Source: Phyllobacterium chamaecytisi (GTDB lineage: Bacteria; Pseudomonadota; Alphaproteobacteria; Rhizobiales; Rhizobiaceae). Taken from it: 64,000 bases of DNA. The stretch is from assembly GCF_020164455.1 (NCBI RefSeq), contig NZ_JAIQWW010000010.1, positions 122,201 through 186,200 of the forward strand. The letters run 5' to 3'. The notes under the pieces were generated by a model. It did no database searches. It worked only from the letters and a program-made list of their open reading frames with translations, and had not been told where the DNA came from. Below, one piece after another: positions 47,715-55,815 of this stretch. Position 1 is the stretch's first letter, and every line of letters begins with the position of its first letter. Made by a program: the position numbers and the translations under genes.

Positions 47715-47993
47715 ATGGATCGAAACGCCACATATCGCAGGCTCCTCAAGGAGGATGATATACCCCTTGACGCGGTATGCATACGGGTAATCCAAAAAGC
47801 TGGACGACCGCTCGCCGAAGTCGAGTGGCCGGAAAACAGCCTTACCGACAAAGGCGACTATTTCTATGCCACGCCCGTGCCTCTGGCACTCGAACGGGCG
47901 ATTGACGTTAGAGACAATTACGGTTTTCGCGAGATTATCATCATTATCGACGATCTCGCGCTTTGGAACGAGGCGTGGGGAACTGTCATTTGA
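47715..47993 (+). CDS. Hypothetical protein (92 aa)
   Basis: No family recognised. Mixed alpha/beta with VCIRVIQKAGRPLAEVEWPE and a C-terminal FREIIIIIDDLALWNEAWG. GAGGTCAGG lies directly before the ATG. It is divergent from the Crp-like gene. Confidence 0.55.
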   Translation: MDRNATYRRLLKEDDIPLDAVCIRVIQKAGRPLAEVEWPENSLTDKGDYFYATPVPLALERAIDVRDNYGFREIIIIIDDLALWNEAWGTVI

Positions 47994-48333
47994 AATGGGA
48001 TTGTTGCAACGGCCTTTATAGCCTCGGTCCTACTTCCGCGCACATAGCGCTGTGGCGCCCATTGATTTAAAACGCCAATTTACGTTCCTCTCGCACTTTG
48101 AGGCTATGCAAAGCTTGGCTGGGTCTACTTCCAATTCGACACAGATGTTACTGTAACATCCTTGTGTTTTGTCCACTAGAAGACCATCGTGCTGCCCACA
48201 CCGCTCAGACCGTCTATCAGCATCTCGGCGCGGACCTCCACTGGCCACATCCACCGAGCACATGAGATGCTACGGGCGTTCGTTGTGAGGAACATGTCTC
48301 TCTGTTTTTGGCCCGACCGACAGGAGCATACCA
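47994..48333. other. Intergenic stretch before the epoxide hydrolase gene
   Basis: 340 bases with no supported gene. It should carry the promoter of the hydrolase gene; no clear element was recognised. Confidence 0.35.
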
Positions 48334-49524
48334 ATGGCAGACCAAGCAGTAGTTGAAGCTCTTCGACCGTTTGAAGTGAATTTTTCGGATGAGGCACTCG
48401 CCGACCTAAAACGGCGGCTGTCCCAGGCGCGCCTACCCGAGGAGGAACCCGTTGACGACTTTTCCCAAGGCGTGCCGCTCAAAACTGTCCGGCAGCTCTT
48501 GGCTCACTGGCGCGACAAATATGACTGGCGCAAGGTTGAAGCCCGGCTCAACGCCGTGCCGAACTACCTTACTGAAATCGACGGACTGGATATTCATTTT
48601 ATCCATGCTCGTTCGAAGCACGAAGATGCCCTTCCGATAATTATCACACATGGATGGCCCGGCTCCATCATCGAGCAATTGAAGCTTATCGGTCCGCTGA
48701 CAGATCCGACTGCATACGGCGGGCGTGCCGAGGATGCCTTTCATGTGATCATACCTTCAATGCCGGGTTACGGCTTGTCCGGCAAGCCGACCACAACCGG
48801 CTGGGGACCAGAGCGCATCGCCGACGCTTGGATCACTTTAATGCAGCGGCTCGGATACAAGAAGTATGTGGCGCAGGGCGGCGATTGGGGCGCAGTCGTT
48901 ACCGAAATGATCGGTGTGCGAGCTCCCCCGGAACTGGCCGGCATTCACGTCAACATGCCGGGAGCCGTCCCTGAAGATATCAACGGGGCAGCTTTCGGAG
49001 GAGCACCAGCACCGGCTGGTCTTACCGATGAGGAGACCAGCACATACAATCAGCTCGTCTCGTTCTATAAGAAGGTTTACTATGCATTTTGGATGGCAAC
49101 GCGCCCGCAAACAGGGGTCGCATTTGCGGACTCACCCATTGGTTTGGCAACCTTTTTGATTGACCATGATCACGAGAGCTTGGCCATGATCGCGCGCTCG
49201 TTCGACGGACAGACTGAGGGCATGACGCCTGACGATGTTCTCGACAACTGCACTTTGTTCTGGCTGACAAATACGGGCGTTTCAGCCGCTCGGCTTTACT
49301 GGGAGAATAAGCTTCCATTCTTCACTCCCAAGGGCGTAAAGGTTCCGGTCGCCGTGACCGCATTTCCAAACGAACTCTACCAGACACCACGCAGCTGGGC
49401 GGAGAAGGCATATCCAAACCTAATCCACTACAACAAAGTTGAAAAGGGCGGTCACTTTGCTGCTTGGGAACAGCCGACGCTACTGTCCAAAGACCTCTGG
49501 ACAGCATTCCGATCGCTGCGTTGA
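48334..49524 (+). CDS. Epoxide hydrolase, EHN-type alpha/beta hydrolase (396 aa)
   Basis: An N-terminal EHN domain (VNFSDEALADLKRRLSQARL) and an alpha/beta-hydrolase core are present. The oxyanion-hole HGWPGSIIEQ, nucleophile Asp in QGGDWGAVVTEM, and catalytic His in EKGGHFAAWEQP are all intact. Such enzymes open epoxides to diols in the cytoplasm. AGGAG before ATG 48334. It stands alone; no pathway partners are visible. Confidence 0.9.
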   Translation: MADQAVVEALRPFEVNFSDEALADLKRRLSQARLPEEEPVDDFSQGVPLKTVRQLLAHWRDKYDWRKVEARLNAVPNYLTEIDGLDIHFIHARSKHEDALPIIITHGWPGSIIEQLKLIGPLTDPTAYGGRAEDAFHVIIPSMPGYGLSGKPTTTGWGPERIADAWITLMQRLGYKKYVAQGGDWGAVVTEMIGVRAPPELAGIHVNMPGAVPEDINGAAFGGAPAPAGLTDEETSTYNQLVSFYKKVYYAFWMATRPQTGVAFADSPIGLATFLIDHDHESLAMIARSFDGQTEGMTPDDVLDNCTLFWLTNTGVSAARLYWENKLPFFTPKGVKVPVAVTAFPNELYQTPRSWAEKAYPNLIHYNKVEKGGHFAAWEQPTLLSKDLWTAFRSLR

Positions 49525-50130
49525 CACGAAGTGTGGGACGGCGGGTTACATCACGCCGTCCTGGGCTCACCCGTGTTGCTATCAAATCGTTTGCGTTTAG
49601 GTTTCCGAGACAAGTTTCCTATCCGTTTGTGGAATCTGTGGAAACCAATGATGGGAAATTAATACCGCTCTTGTCGTAATTGCTTGTTAGCTTTTTCAGA
49701 ACTCTCAGAACCGATGTTTTTGGTAATCCAAGGGCGCATACATAAGGATGTGTAGGTCTTTTGATTTTTGCTCGTAGGCCTTTAGTCCGATCTCGCGTCG
49801 TCTGATTAATGCTAGCCTTGAGGATGCTGACGCCCCCCGTCGGCAAGGGCCCCAAGGCCAAGAGCAAGGTTAGCTACCCTTGAGACTCCAGTTGACCGGG
49901 CGTTTAAGAAGAGCAGCTACAGCACATTTATGAAATCGATACATTGCATACCTTATCCACATTGGCGGTGCTCGAAAGTCCACCGCCTTTTTGTTGGTAT
50001 GATGAATTTCACTCCGGTTGTTGTGGCCGAAAATCTGCTGACGCCAATGGTGTGTGGCGCGATATGTGGGACGAAATGTGGCCCAAGGTGCTGACCGTTT
50101 TCATGCGCCTGAAATTGACAACAGATATGC
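49525..50130. other. Gene-free stretch
   Basis: 606 bases with lower GC and only short unconvincing frames. The right end (49944-50147) has a frame with MWDEMWPKVLTVFMRLK that could be a relic, but nothing can be assigned. Confidence 0.35.
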
Positions 50131-50481
50131 ATGACAAAAGGCGATGATACGACTAGGGCCGACAAGAAAGCTAAGGCGGCTGCAAGACTGCGTAAATGGC
50201 GGGCGGCCAATCCGCTGACTCCCGAACAGAAGGCGATGGCGATTGCGAGGGTCCGTAAATGGCGGGCTGCCAATCCGCTGGCTGCCAATCCACCGAGTCC
50301 CGAGCAGAAGGCGAAGGCAGCGGCTAAGGCGGCTGCAAGGATACGTAAATGGCGCGCTGCCAATCCGCTGAGTCCCGAGCAGAAGGCGGAGGCAGCGGCA
50401 AGGTCCCGGAAGTGGCGGCAGGCTCACAAAGAGCTCTACAATGCTTTGCGCGATGCCAATCGCGAACAATCCGACCTTTAG
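50131..50481 (+). CDS. Basic repeat protein with RKWRAANPL units (116 aa)
   Basis: A strongly basic protein built from near-identical units RKWRAANPL(S/T)PEQKA, joined by Ala/Arg-rich linkers; four RKWR copies are seen, the last degenerate (RKWRQAHKE). The DNA is repeated as well, indicating expansion by tandem duplication. It is probably helical and nucleic-acid binding. No family function is known. Its frame is open over the whole length and ends before a DUF982 gene. Confidence 0.6.
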   Translation: MTKGDDTTRADKKAKAAARLRKWRAANPLTPEQKAMAIARVRKWRAANPLAANPPSPEQKAKAAAKAAARIRKWRAANPLSPEQKAEAAARSRKWRQAHKELYNALRDANREQSDL

Positions 50482-50532
50482 CGCCAGGCTCTCGCTCCAA
50501 GGACGGCATTTCCGGTTGCGCGTTTTATTGGC

Positions 50533-50748
50533 ATGCGCGATCTACCGTTCCCTTATGTAACCATCACCGATCAATTCGGCGAAACCAAGAGCATTCGATC
50601 TGTTGTCGAAGCGGAGATACGGCTTGTTGCACATTGGCCGATAGGGAACGGCGACAATTCAAGGCAGCAAAGCGCGCTTGCTATGGCTTGCTCTATTTGG
50701 CGAGCTACTATGGAGCAAAGCGTTAGGCTCTCGTCGGAAATAGAATAA
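50533..50748 (+). CDS. DUF982 family protein (71 aa)
   Basis: The length and the blocks [20 protein letters not shown] and [17 protein letters not shown] fit DUF982, a small helical family expanded in rhizobia, often plasmid-borne. Its 3-prime end overlaps the convergent YnfA pseudogene by 26 bases. Function unknown. Confidence 0.6.
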   Translation: MRDLPFPYVTITDQFGETKSIRSVVEAEIRLVAHWPIGNGDNSRQQSALAMACSIWRATMEQSVRLSSEIE

Positions 50749-51046
50749 CTGCGGCACCTACCAGGCAGATCAATGCCCCGGTCACGTCCCATCGATCCGG
50801 CTTGCTGTTCTCGACCAGCCACAACCACGAGATAGAGGCAACAATATAAACCCCACCATAGGCCGCATAGGCGCGTCCCGCTGCGGTAGTGTCAACTAAA
50901 GTAAGCAGATAAGCAAACGACGCCAGTGAGACCATGCCGGGCATGATCCACAGCGGCGACTTGTCGAGCCTGAGTCACGCCCAGAAGGAGAAGCACCCGG
51001 CGATCTCCGCAAGGGCGGCGCCGGCATAAACGAGAATCGTCAACAT
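50723..51046 (-). pseudogene. YnfA/UPF0060 membrane protein, interrupted by a TGA stop
   Basis: Read through one stop, the gene encodes the full 107 residues of the YnfA family: MLTILVYAGAALAEIAGCFS, [34 protein letters not shown] and [19 protein letters not shown]. The stop (50975-50977) replaces the Trp codon that normally follows FWA. All other residues look conserved, so the nonsense change must be recent or an error. Confidence 0.8.
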
Positions 51047-51438
51047 GGCTCCCACTTATAGATGGTTCCGCAGCGCGGGCTAGAGGCACTGTCATGGTGC
51101 TTTCTTCCCCACGTTCCGCCCGTTTTCATCAGATGAACTTCCGGTGTGACAGGCGGATCGATTGCCCTTTTAAATCAACAAACGTTTCGAATTTCCGTTT
51201 GCTACAACGGGTGGCAAACGCGGCAAAAGTTGAAACTCGATCTTCGAGTTATAAGTCCGATGATAGCCACTTCTCCACGTCGTATATTTTTTTGTTTTGG
51301 GCTACTCGCAAAGCCTTGACACCGCACAGCCCAATAACCAAATTTTTGCCGTCGGTCGCACTGTTTGGGCCGGCAGTCAGGGAGCGCCAAGCTTCTTGGC
51401 GCGCCTCATTTCTATGTTGCTCAAAGGAGGACTTAGCT
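51047..51438 (+). promoter_or_regulatory. Upstream region of the small heat-shock gene, with heat-type promoter
   Basis: No gene is supported here. A candidate promoter reads CCTTGACA (-35, 51314-51321), 17-base spacer, CAAATT (51339-51344), similar to rhizobial sigma-32 promoters. The left end contains one copy of a 29-base dispersed repeat (51141-51169). The 3-prime part forms the RNA thermometer listed separately. Confidence 0.5.
51141..51169. repeat. Dispersed 29-base repeat, copy 1
   Basis: CCGGTGTGACAGGC begins a 29-base sequence that recurs at 62355-62383 with four mismatches. Both copies lie in non-coding DNA near small stress-type genes. Role unknown. Confidence 0.5.
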
Positions 51439-51441
51439 ATG
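51384..51441 (+). promoter_or_regulatory. ROSE-type RNA thermometer upstream of hsp20
   Basis: A stable hairpin (GCGCCAAG at 51384-51391 with CTTGGCGC at 51395-51402) is followed by TTGCTC (51417-51422) facing AAAGGAGG (51423-51430) just before the ATG. The TTGCT/AGGAGG pairing next to the start is the hallmark of ROSE elements that mask the ribosome site of rhizobial small heat-shock genes until temperature rises. Confidence 0.8.
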
Positions 51442-51915
51442 AGAAGCAACGTCGATTTTTCCCCGTTCTACCGGTCGAGCGTCGGTTTCGACCGCATTTT
51501 CAACTTGCTTGAAAACTCCGCCCAGCCTCAGGCCTCGGACAAATGGCCGCCCTATGACATCGTCAAATTTGGCGAAGACAAATACCGGATTATCATCGCT
51601 GTAGCCGGTTTGTCGCAAGATGACCTGTCGATCACCCATGAGCCTAATCTGCTTGTGGTAGAGGGCGAAAAGTCCGGCGAAGAGGAATTGCAGTACCTCC
51701 ATCACGGATTGGCGCTGCGGCCATTCGTTCACCGGTTCGAACTTGCCGACCATGTGACGGTTATCGATGCGCGTCTAGACAATGGGTTGCTAAGGATCGA
51801 ACTCAAGAAAGAGATTCCCGAGGAGATGAAGCCGCGTCGGATTGCGATCGGCAGTACCGGCAACACTATAGTCGGCGAAAGCTCCAGGCAGGTTAAAGAC
51901 AACCACGCGGCGTGA
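51439..51915 (+). CDS. Small heat-shock protein, Hsp20/IbpA type (158 aa)
   Basis: Alpha-crystallin-domain chaperone holding unfolded proteins in the cytoplasm. It has the rhizobial N-terminus VDFSPFYRSSVGFDRIFNLL, then YDIVKFGEDKYRIIIAVAGL, HHGLALRPFVHRFELADHV, and the closing strand DNGLLRIELKKEIPEEMKPR with the I/L-x-I/L-like C-terminal element. ATG 51439 has a perfect AAAGGAGG eight bases before it; upstream in-frame codons belong to the leader. Heat control through the ROSE leader is expected. Confidence 0.95.
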   Translation: MRSNVDFSPFYRSSVGFDRIFNLLENSAQPQASDKWPPYDIVKFGEDKYRIIIAVAGLSQDDLSITHEPNLLVVEGEKSGEEELQYLHHGLALRPFVHRFELADHVTVIDARLDNGLLRIELKKEIPEEMKPRRIAIGSTGNTIVGESSRQVKDNHAA

Positions 51916-51938
51916 TCATCAGAGCAAGCTAAGATCAC

Positions 51939-51966
51939 CTCCCGCCTCGGATCATCGGGGCGGGAG
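51939..51966 (+). terminator. Candidate terminator after hsp20
   Basis: CTCCCGCC (51939-51946) can pair with GGCGGGAG (51959-51966) about 25 bases past the stop. The T-run is weak (AGTATT follows). Confidence 0.45.
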
Positions 51967-52034
51967 AGTATTAGGAGAACGTACAACAGTTAGCGGCACA
52001 GGCACGCTTTGTTTGTCTCTGGGAGAGATACAGC

Positions 52035-52211
52035 ATGCAAGCCACGATAATAAAACCATCGGGAAAACTGCCCGCCCCGCCAGAGCTTCTGCAAAAGATA
52101 AGGGCACAACAAGCTCCAAGTGATCCACCCCCTGCGCAGTCAATTTCCGAAATATTACGGAAGGCAAAGGGAGGGTATATGAGGCACCGGTTCAGGTCGA
52201 CAAAAAGTTGA
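52035..52211 (+). CDS. Possible small protein (58 aa)
   Basis: ATG 52035 follows GGGAGAGA by a good spacing and opens a 58-codon frame: MQATIIKPSGKLPAPPELLQ, Pro-rich middle, basic C-terminus ending RHRFRSTKS. No family recognised. It lies just downstream of hsp20. Confidence 0.35.
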   Translation: MQATIIKPSGKLPAPPELLQKIRAQQAPSDPPPAQSISEILRKAKGGYMRHRFRSTKS

Positions 52212-52690
52212 TGAACCGCTGGCGATGGCCTTCTAGTAATGAAGCGGCCTTTTGGTGGCCGGGGCCTACGTTCGCGACTTGGTTGCGGAGGCACGCATCG
52301 AACCTGCGGCCTTCAAATACGGCGTCGCACTAAGGCCCAACTGCTTTGACCCGCACGCCGAGCGCTTCAACCTGGCGCCAGGTCTTTGTGCATGGTGCTG
52401 TGGTTTCTTCCGAGCTCCTTCGCCAGCATCTGCAGATCGATCATTGACGCGTGTTTGCATCCTACCCGCTGACAGCGCAGCGTGGGTCAGGATCGGTCGC
52501 GCCAATAAACGGACTTTGGACGGTACTGCCTTGGCGGCCTTTTTCGCAAGCTCAAGTTCCTGTTCGATTATTGGGGGTTTTATTGACTCTTTTTGTCCGT
52601 TGGCGGACACTCTTCAGGTCGCTACTTCATTAGGGCGCTGGCGATTGAGAGATGGAACGTGCTCCCGCCTAAACATATGGAGGGGCTTCC
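52212..52690. other. Degraded stretch with a helix-turn-helix relic
   Basis: No intact gene. On the minus strand (about 52310-52470) fragments in two frames read MIDLQMLAKELGRNHSTMHK and then EALGVRVKAVGP, resembling the end of a small helix-turn-helix protein broken by a frameshift. The right end carries copy 1 of the 33-base repeat. Confidence 0.3.
52640..52672 (+). repeat. 33-base direct repeat, copy 1
   Basis: GGCGATTGAGAGATG begins a 33-base sequence found again at 54264-54296 with three mismatches. Both copies end in GTGCTCCCGCCTAA and lie 20-25 bases before the start of a decayed small gene, so this may be a conserved leader or RNA element. Confidence 0.6.
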
Positions 52691-52987
52691 ATGCTGTATT
52701 CAAGCATCGATCATATTTCCTCTGAAAATGAATGGCGCATCCTGCAAAAAGGCCCATCAACGAGCCTGCCAGATTCTTGGCCGTGATCCGAAATATGTCC
52801 TCTCGCAGAACAGGTGGCACGTACTGTGATGATGTTTTTTGCGCGAGGCGAAAGAGATTACGGGAGACTGGCTGCTATGACCGTAAAACGTGAAATCAAT
52901 TTGTTTAAGTTTGGGACAGAGACGATGGGAACCACAGTCCGCGACATGTCCATGATAATAGCAAGCCGTCCCAAGCACTTGCACTGA
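52691..52987 (+). pseudogene. Decayed small rhizobial protein gene
   Basis: Three frames join into one likely protein of ~95 residues: MLYSSIDHISSENEWRILQK, then KKAHQRACQILGRDPKYVLS, then MMFFARGERDYGRLAAMTVK and REINLFKFG before the stop at 52987. The pattern matches a small helical family I recall from rhizobia, here with at least two frameshifts. It follows GGAGGGG and the 33-base repeat. Confidence 0.45.
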
Positions 52988-53039
52988 CTCGCGTACCGAG
53001 CATCAAGTTTGAATGCATTGCTGGTCGAGTCCCTCGGCC

Positions 53040-53280
53040 TCAGAACTTCACCCTGAACCCCGCGGTGCCATTGAGACTGTGACTGTCAGCAGTTTTGATG
53101 GAACCTCACTGTAGAGCGGATATTTGTCGTTATTCCAGTTATAGATGCCGCCAGCACCGACACCGCCCCAGGTGCGATCATTGGCCGTGGCGGGCCACGC
53201 ATCAAACGCGAAAGAGAGAGGAGAACGAGACACACGCGTCACCGTACCTTGCCTCTTCCTCCTCCCAAGCAGGCTGACCG
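53040..53280 (-). pseudogene. Autotransporter beta-barrel C-terminal remnant
   Basis: On the minus strand [20 protein letters not shown] in one frame and [18 protein letters not shown] followed by a stop in the next are the end of an outer-membrane autotransporter barrel, with the usual terminal Phe. A frameshift near 53100 and loss of everything upstream make it a relic. Confidence 0.6.
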
Positions 53281-53868
53281 CAGATTGGGGTAATAAGGTG
53301 AGGGAAACTCGGTCAGTGCACTGAGAATACACCCGATCCTGGCCGCGATAAGCATGGCCATCCGGCTGTCCACCTAAAGGCGTATCCCGAATATCCATCT
53401 GGGCTCCTGGTAATCAATTCCTTTATCGCCGCATCCGCCGTCGCGGCGCCGAAAACCCGCCTCCCAGCGACATTCTTCACTGGAAATAGTAAAGCCGCAT
53501 AAACAAGACGGGGCTTGCAATCCTATCGCCGAGATCAAAAAAGTCCTATGAGGACAGCCGTCGCCAGTTGTCCAGAGAAACGATAGCCGAGAAAATCAAG
53601 CTCCCTATGGTTTGGATGAAACATGTTCCACCTCCATGCCCGTTGGCCAGCTTCTATGCTTGGCTAAAACGACGCAATGACCTCATTCGTTGCAGCCAGG
53701 CATTTAACGTATTCGGCTATGGAAAGTCTCGCCCTTGGGTTAATCTCAAGTCTTATGTTGATTGGTTGGTCGTCGATTTTTCAGGCGTCCGTATGCCTAC
53801 TCCAGAAGTGGTGCCTTTACTGCAAAAAGTCGCGTTGCATATTGTCGTAGCAAGCCTAGAATTTTTCC
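53281..53868. other. Low-coding stretch
   Basis: About 590 bases with no intact gene. A frame at 53568-53945 is open but has no recognisable features and overlaps a better-supported small gene. It probably contains more eroded DNA. Confidence 0.3.
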
Positions 53869-54120
53869 ATGAAAGTTCCATCGCCTCATATGTCGGTCGA
53901 TCATTTGGATCGCATCGACGAATGCGAAGCTGCATTGAAGGCTGAGTTTCAAGCTCTGACGGAAGCAGCGCTGGAGGCTGGTTGGGATAGATATGAAGTT
54001 GCCGTTGCTTTGGCCAATCTGGGTGATCGGTTGGTTGATGAAACGGCTAGGACCGCCGGTTCCCAGGCTGATATTGCAATTGCCAAAGCGCTTTTCGAAA
54101 TTAAACGAGCGTTCTCCTGA
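53869..54120 (+). CDS. Small helical rhizobial protein (83 aa)
   Basis: The protein is short and helical: HLDRIDECEAALKAEFQALT, EAALEAGWDRYEVAVALANL. It resembles an orphan family common in rhizobia. ATG 53869 or 53890 may be the start; no strong ribosome site. Function unknown. Confidence 0.6.
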   Translation: MKVPSPHMSVDHLDRIDECEAALKAEFQALTEAALEAGWDRYEVAVALANLGDRLVDETARTAGSQADIAIAKALFEIKRAFS

Positions 54121-54263
54121 CAGCCACAGACAAGCCGACGCGGTGGCGCAAAGCTAAGGCTTGGTGTCGGTTCTAAGTACATCGTCCGCTGGCAAACATG
54201 GCATTGACGCACTCCCAAAATGAGCTTTTATTGTCTACGTCGCTGGACCTTGTAGTGGCGCCC

Positions 54264-54296
54264 GGCGATTGAGAGATGCCATGTGCTCCCGCCTAA
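54264..54296 (+). repeat. 33-base direct repeat, copy 2
   Basis: Second copy of the element at 52640-52672. Here the end of the repeat (CTCCCGC, 54286-54292) can form a seven-base hairpin with a following GCGGGAG, which also contains the ribosome site of the next small gene. Confidence 0.6.
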
Positions 54297-54317
54297 TACT
54301 GGTGCGGGAGGGATATT

Positions 54318-54588
54318 ATGCCCCGTCAACTCAGGAAGCTGATCTACTCCAGTGCAGACTGGAGCCTAATGCAGAGTGCACTCCTGAATGCCACCAAAAA
54401 CTGAACAGAGATCAGGGCCACGAAGCGGGCGAGAGTCGCCGCTGGCGAGAAGTACGAAGTCGATTATCTTGTGAAATCCCTTAATCTGGGGCGAGCAACT
54501 GATAGCCAAGTACGAAGGCAACAGGCAGAAAATAGAGGCGGAGGTGTCGAAGAGAAAAAAACGTCCGAAAACCTATGCTCACCTCTAA
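54318..54588 (+). pseudogene. Decayed small rhizobial protein gene (DUF3606-like)
   Basis: Three frames give one likely protein: MPRQLRKLIYSSADWSLMQS, then ATKRARVAAGEKYEVDYLVK and SLNLGRA, then LIAKYEGNRQKIEAEVSKRK with a stop at 54588. The E-V-D-Y block resembles small DUF3606-type stress proteins. At least two frameshifts; preceded by GGGAGGG and copy 2 of the repeat. Confidence 0.45.
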
Positions 54589-54930
54589 GTAGAGTTCCTT
54601 GCAGCTGCGCGTCCTTTGGCGTCGCTTCGAGACTGCAATCGTGGTCATACAAAAAGTTGATTGCATTGGGTGAGCTTCGAGAAGACCAACGTCACTATAA
54701 TTTAGTCGGCCGGGTGCATATGGCCACCGGATACCGATTGCACTCGATCGATAAACGTTTTCAGCGGCTGCTTGATCGATTGGACGATGCGGAACAAGCG
54801 CAACTGGTGCGAGACGGCCAAGCTTGAGAATTCCTGTCCAGTTATCCAACCTGTCCTGGCCTATGTCGACTTTAGATTCATTCCCTCCCCTCGAAATGGC
54901 GGCAAAGCTGAGCTAGGTTGGTTGACAACC
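54589..54930. other. Intergenic stretch before the SRAP gene
   Basis: No supported gene in 342 bases. A short palindrome GGTTGACAACC (54920-54930) lies directly before the SRAP start and might be regulatory. No LexA box of the GTTC-N7-GTTC type was found. Confidence 0.35.
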
Positions 54931-55521
54931 ATGTGCAACGACTATGAGCAGCATATCCGTTGGGCCGAATACTGCGACATGATGCAGAAGCTAGAGCTTG
55001 GCATTCCTGCGCATCAGAGCGAACTCGATCTTCCGCGGGCCGATGACGTCAGGATCAACGATATGGCTCCCGTGATGCACGCTACCGGAGACAATATCGC
55101 ACTATCGCAAATGAATTTCAGTTTCCCACCAACCGGGCGTGGTGGCCCCGTGTTCAATTTCCGGTCGGAGGGCCGTCAGTTTGCCAACAGCAAACGTTGC
55201 CTTATCCCGGCGAGCGCATTCTTCGAATTCACGGGCAAGAAATATCCGAAAGCGAAGCATCGGTTCACGTTGAACGATGCACCCTTTCTTGCCATCGCCG
55301 GTATCTGGCGCGAGGGACAAGGCAATCACCCCGCCGCCTTTACGATGCTGACAACGATGCCGGGACCGGACGTGGAAGCGTACCACAATCGCCAAGTGGT
55401 CGTGCTTCGCCCTGAAAACTGGGCCGCCTGGATTTACTTGACGAAACCCGAGGCAGAACTGCTGCGACCGCTCCCGGGAGGGTCACTCATCGCTGAGACG
55501 GTGCGGGCTGGGATCGACTGA
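54931..55521 (+). CDS. SRAP/HMCES-type abasic-site protein (196 aa)
   Basis: SOS-response-associated peptidase family (YedK/HMCES). The start MCNDYEQ gives the invariant Cys2, which in the family forms a covalent link to abasic sites in single-stranded DNA. The active-site regions FNFRSEGRQFANSKRCLIPA, SAFFEF (Glu) and VEAYHNRQVVVL (His) are intact. ATG 54931 must be the start because Cys has to be residue 2. It lies near the imuABC mutasome, fitting a DNA-damage tolerance role. Confidence 0.9.
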   Translation: MCNDYEQHIRWAEYCDMMQKLELGIPAHQSELDLPRADDVRINDMAPVMHATGDNIALSQMNFSFPPTGRGGPVFNFRSEGRQFANSKRCLIPASAFFEFTGKKYPKAKHRFTLNDAPFLAIAGIWREGQGNHPAAFTMLTTMPGPDVEAYHNRQVVVLRPENWAAWIYLTKPEAELLRPLPGGSLIAETVRAGID

Positions 55522-55815
55522 CTTGCAAAGGATCGTGCAGCTGAAACGGCAAGCCGAGGCGAGAGCTATCTTTCGAAGACGGAACAGCAGCATCTTCTAC
55601 TTTTAGTGGGCGGGATCGGGCGATCCGGGGCAGAATTCTACGCCTCAGTCTCCGGGGTGGACGTCGGACTAAAAGCCTAAGTTGCATTGAACGATTTCAC
55701 AGTACCGGTTACCACGATTAATCCTCCCGATAGCAATTCAATAGTATCGTTATCGCTCGACGCATCCCCTATCGAGCCTTTGCGCCGGGTAAGTATGATC
55801 TTGCGATCCCCTCCT
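55522..55815. other. Convergent intergenic region
   Basis: 294 bases between the SRAP gene and dnaE2, both ending here. No gene and no clear terminator hairpin with T-run was seen. Confidence 0.35.

Noticed and set aside
53568..53945. 125-aa plus-strand ORF
   Set aside because: TTG start, no family, overlaps a better-supported small gene in another frame.
54471..54827. 118-aa plus-strand ORF
   Set aside because: Composite of a decayed small gene and unrelated DNA; joins frames with different coding character.
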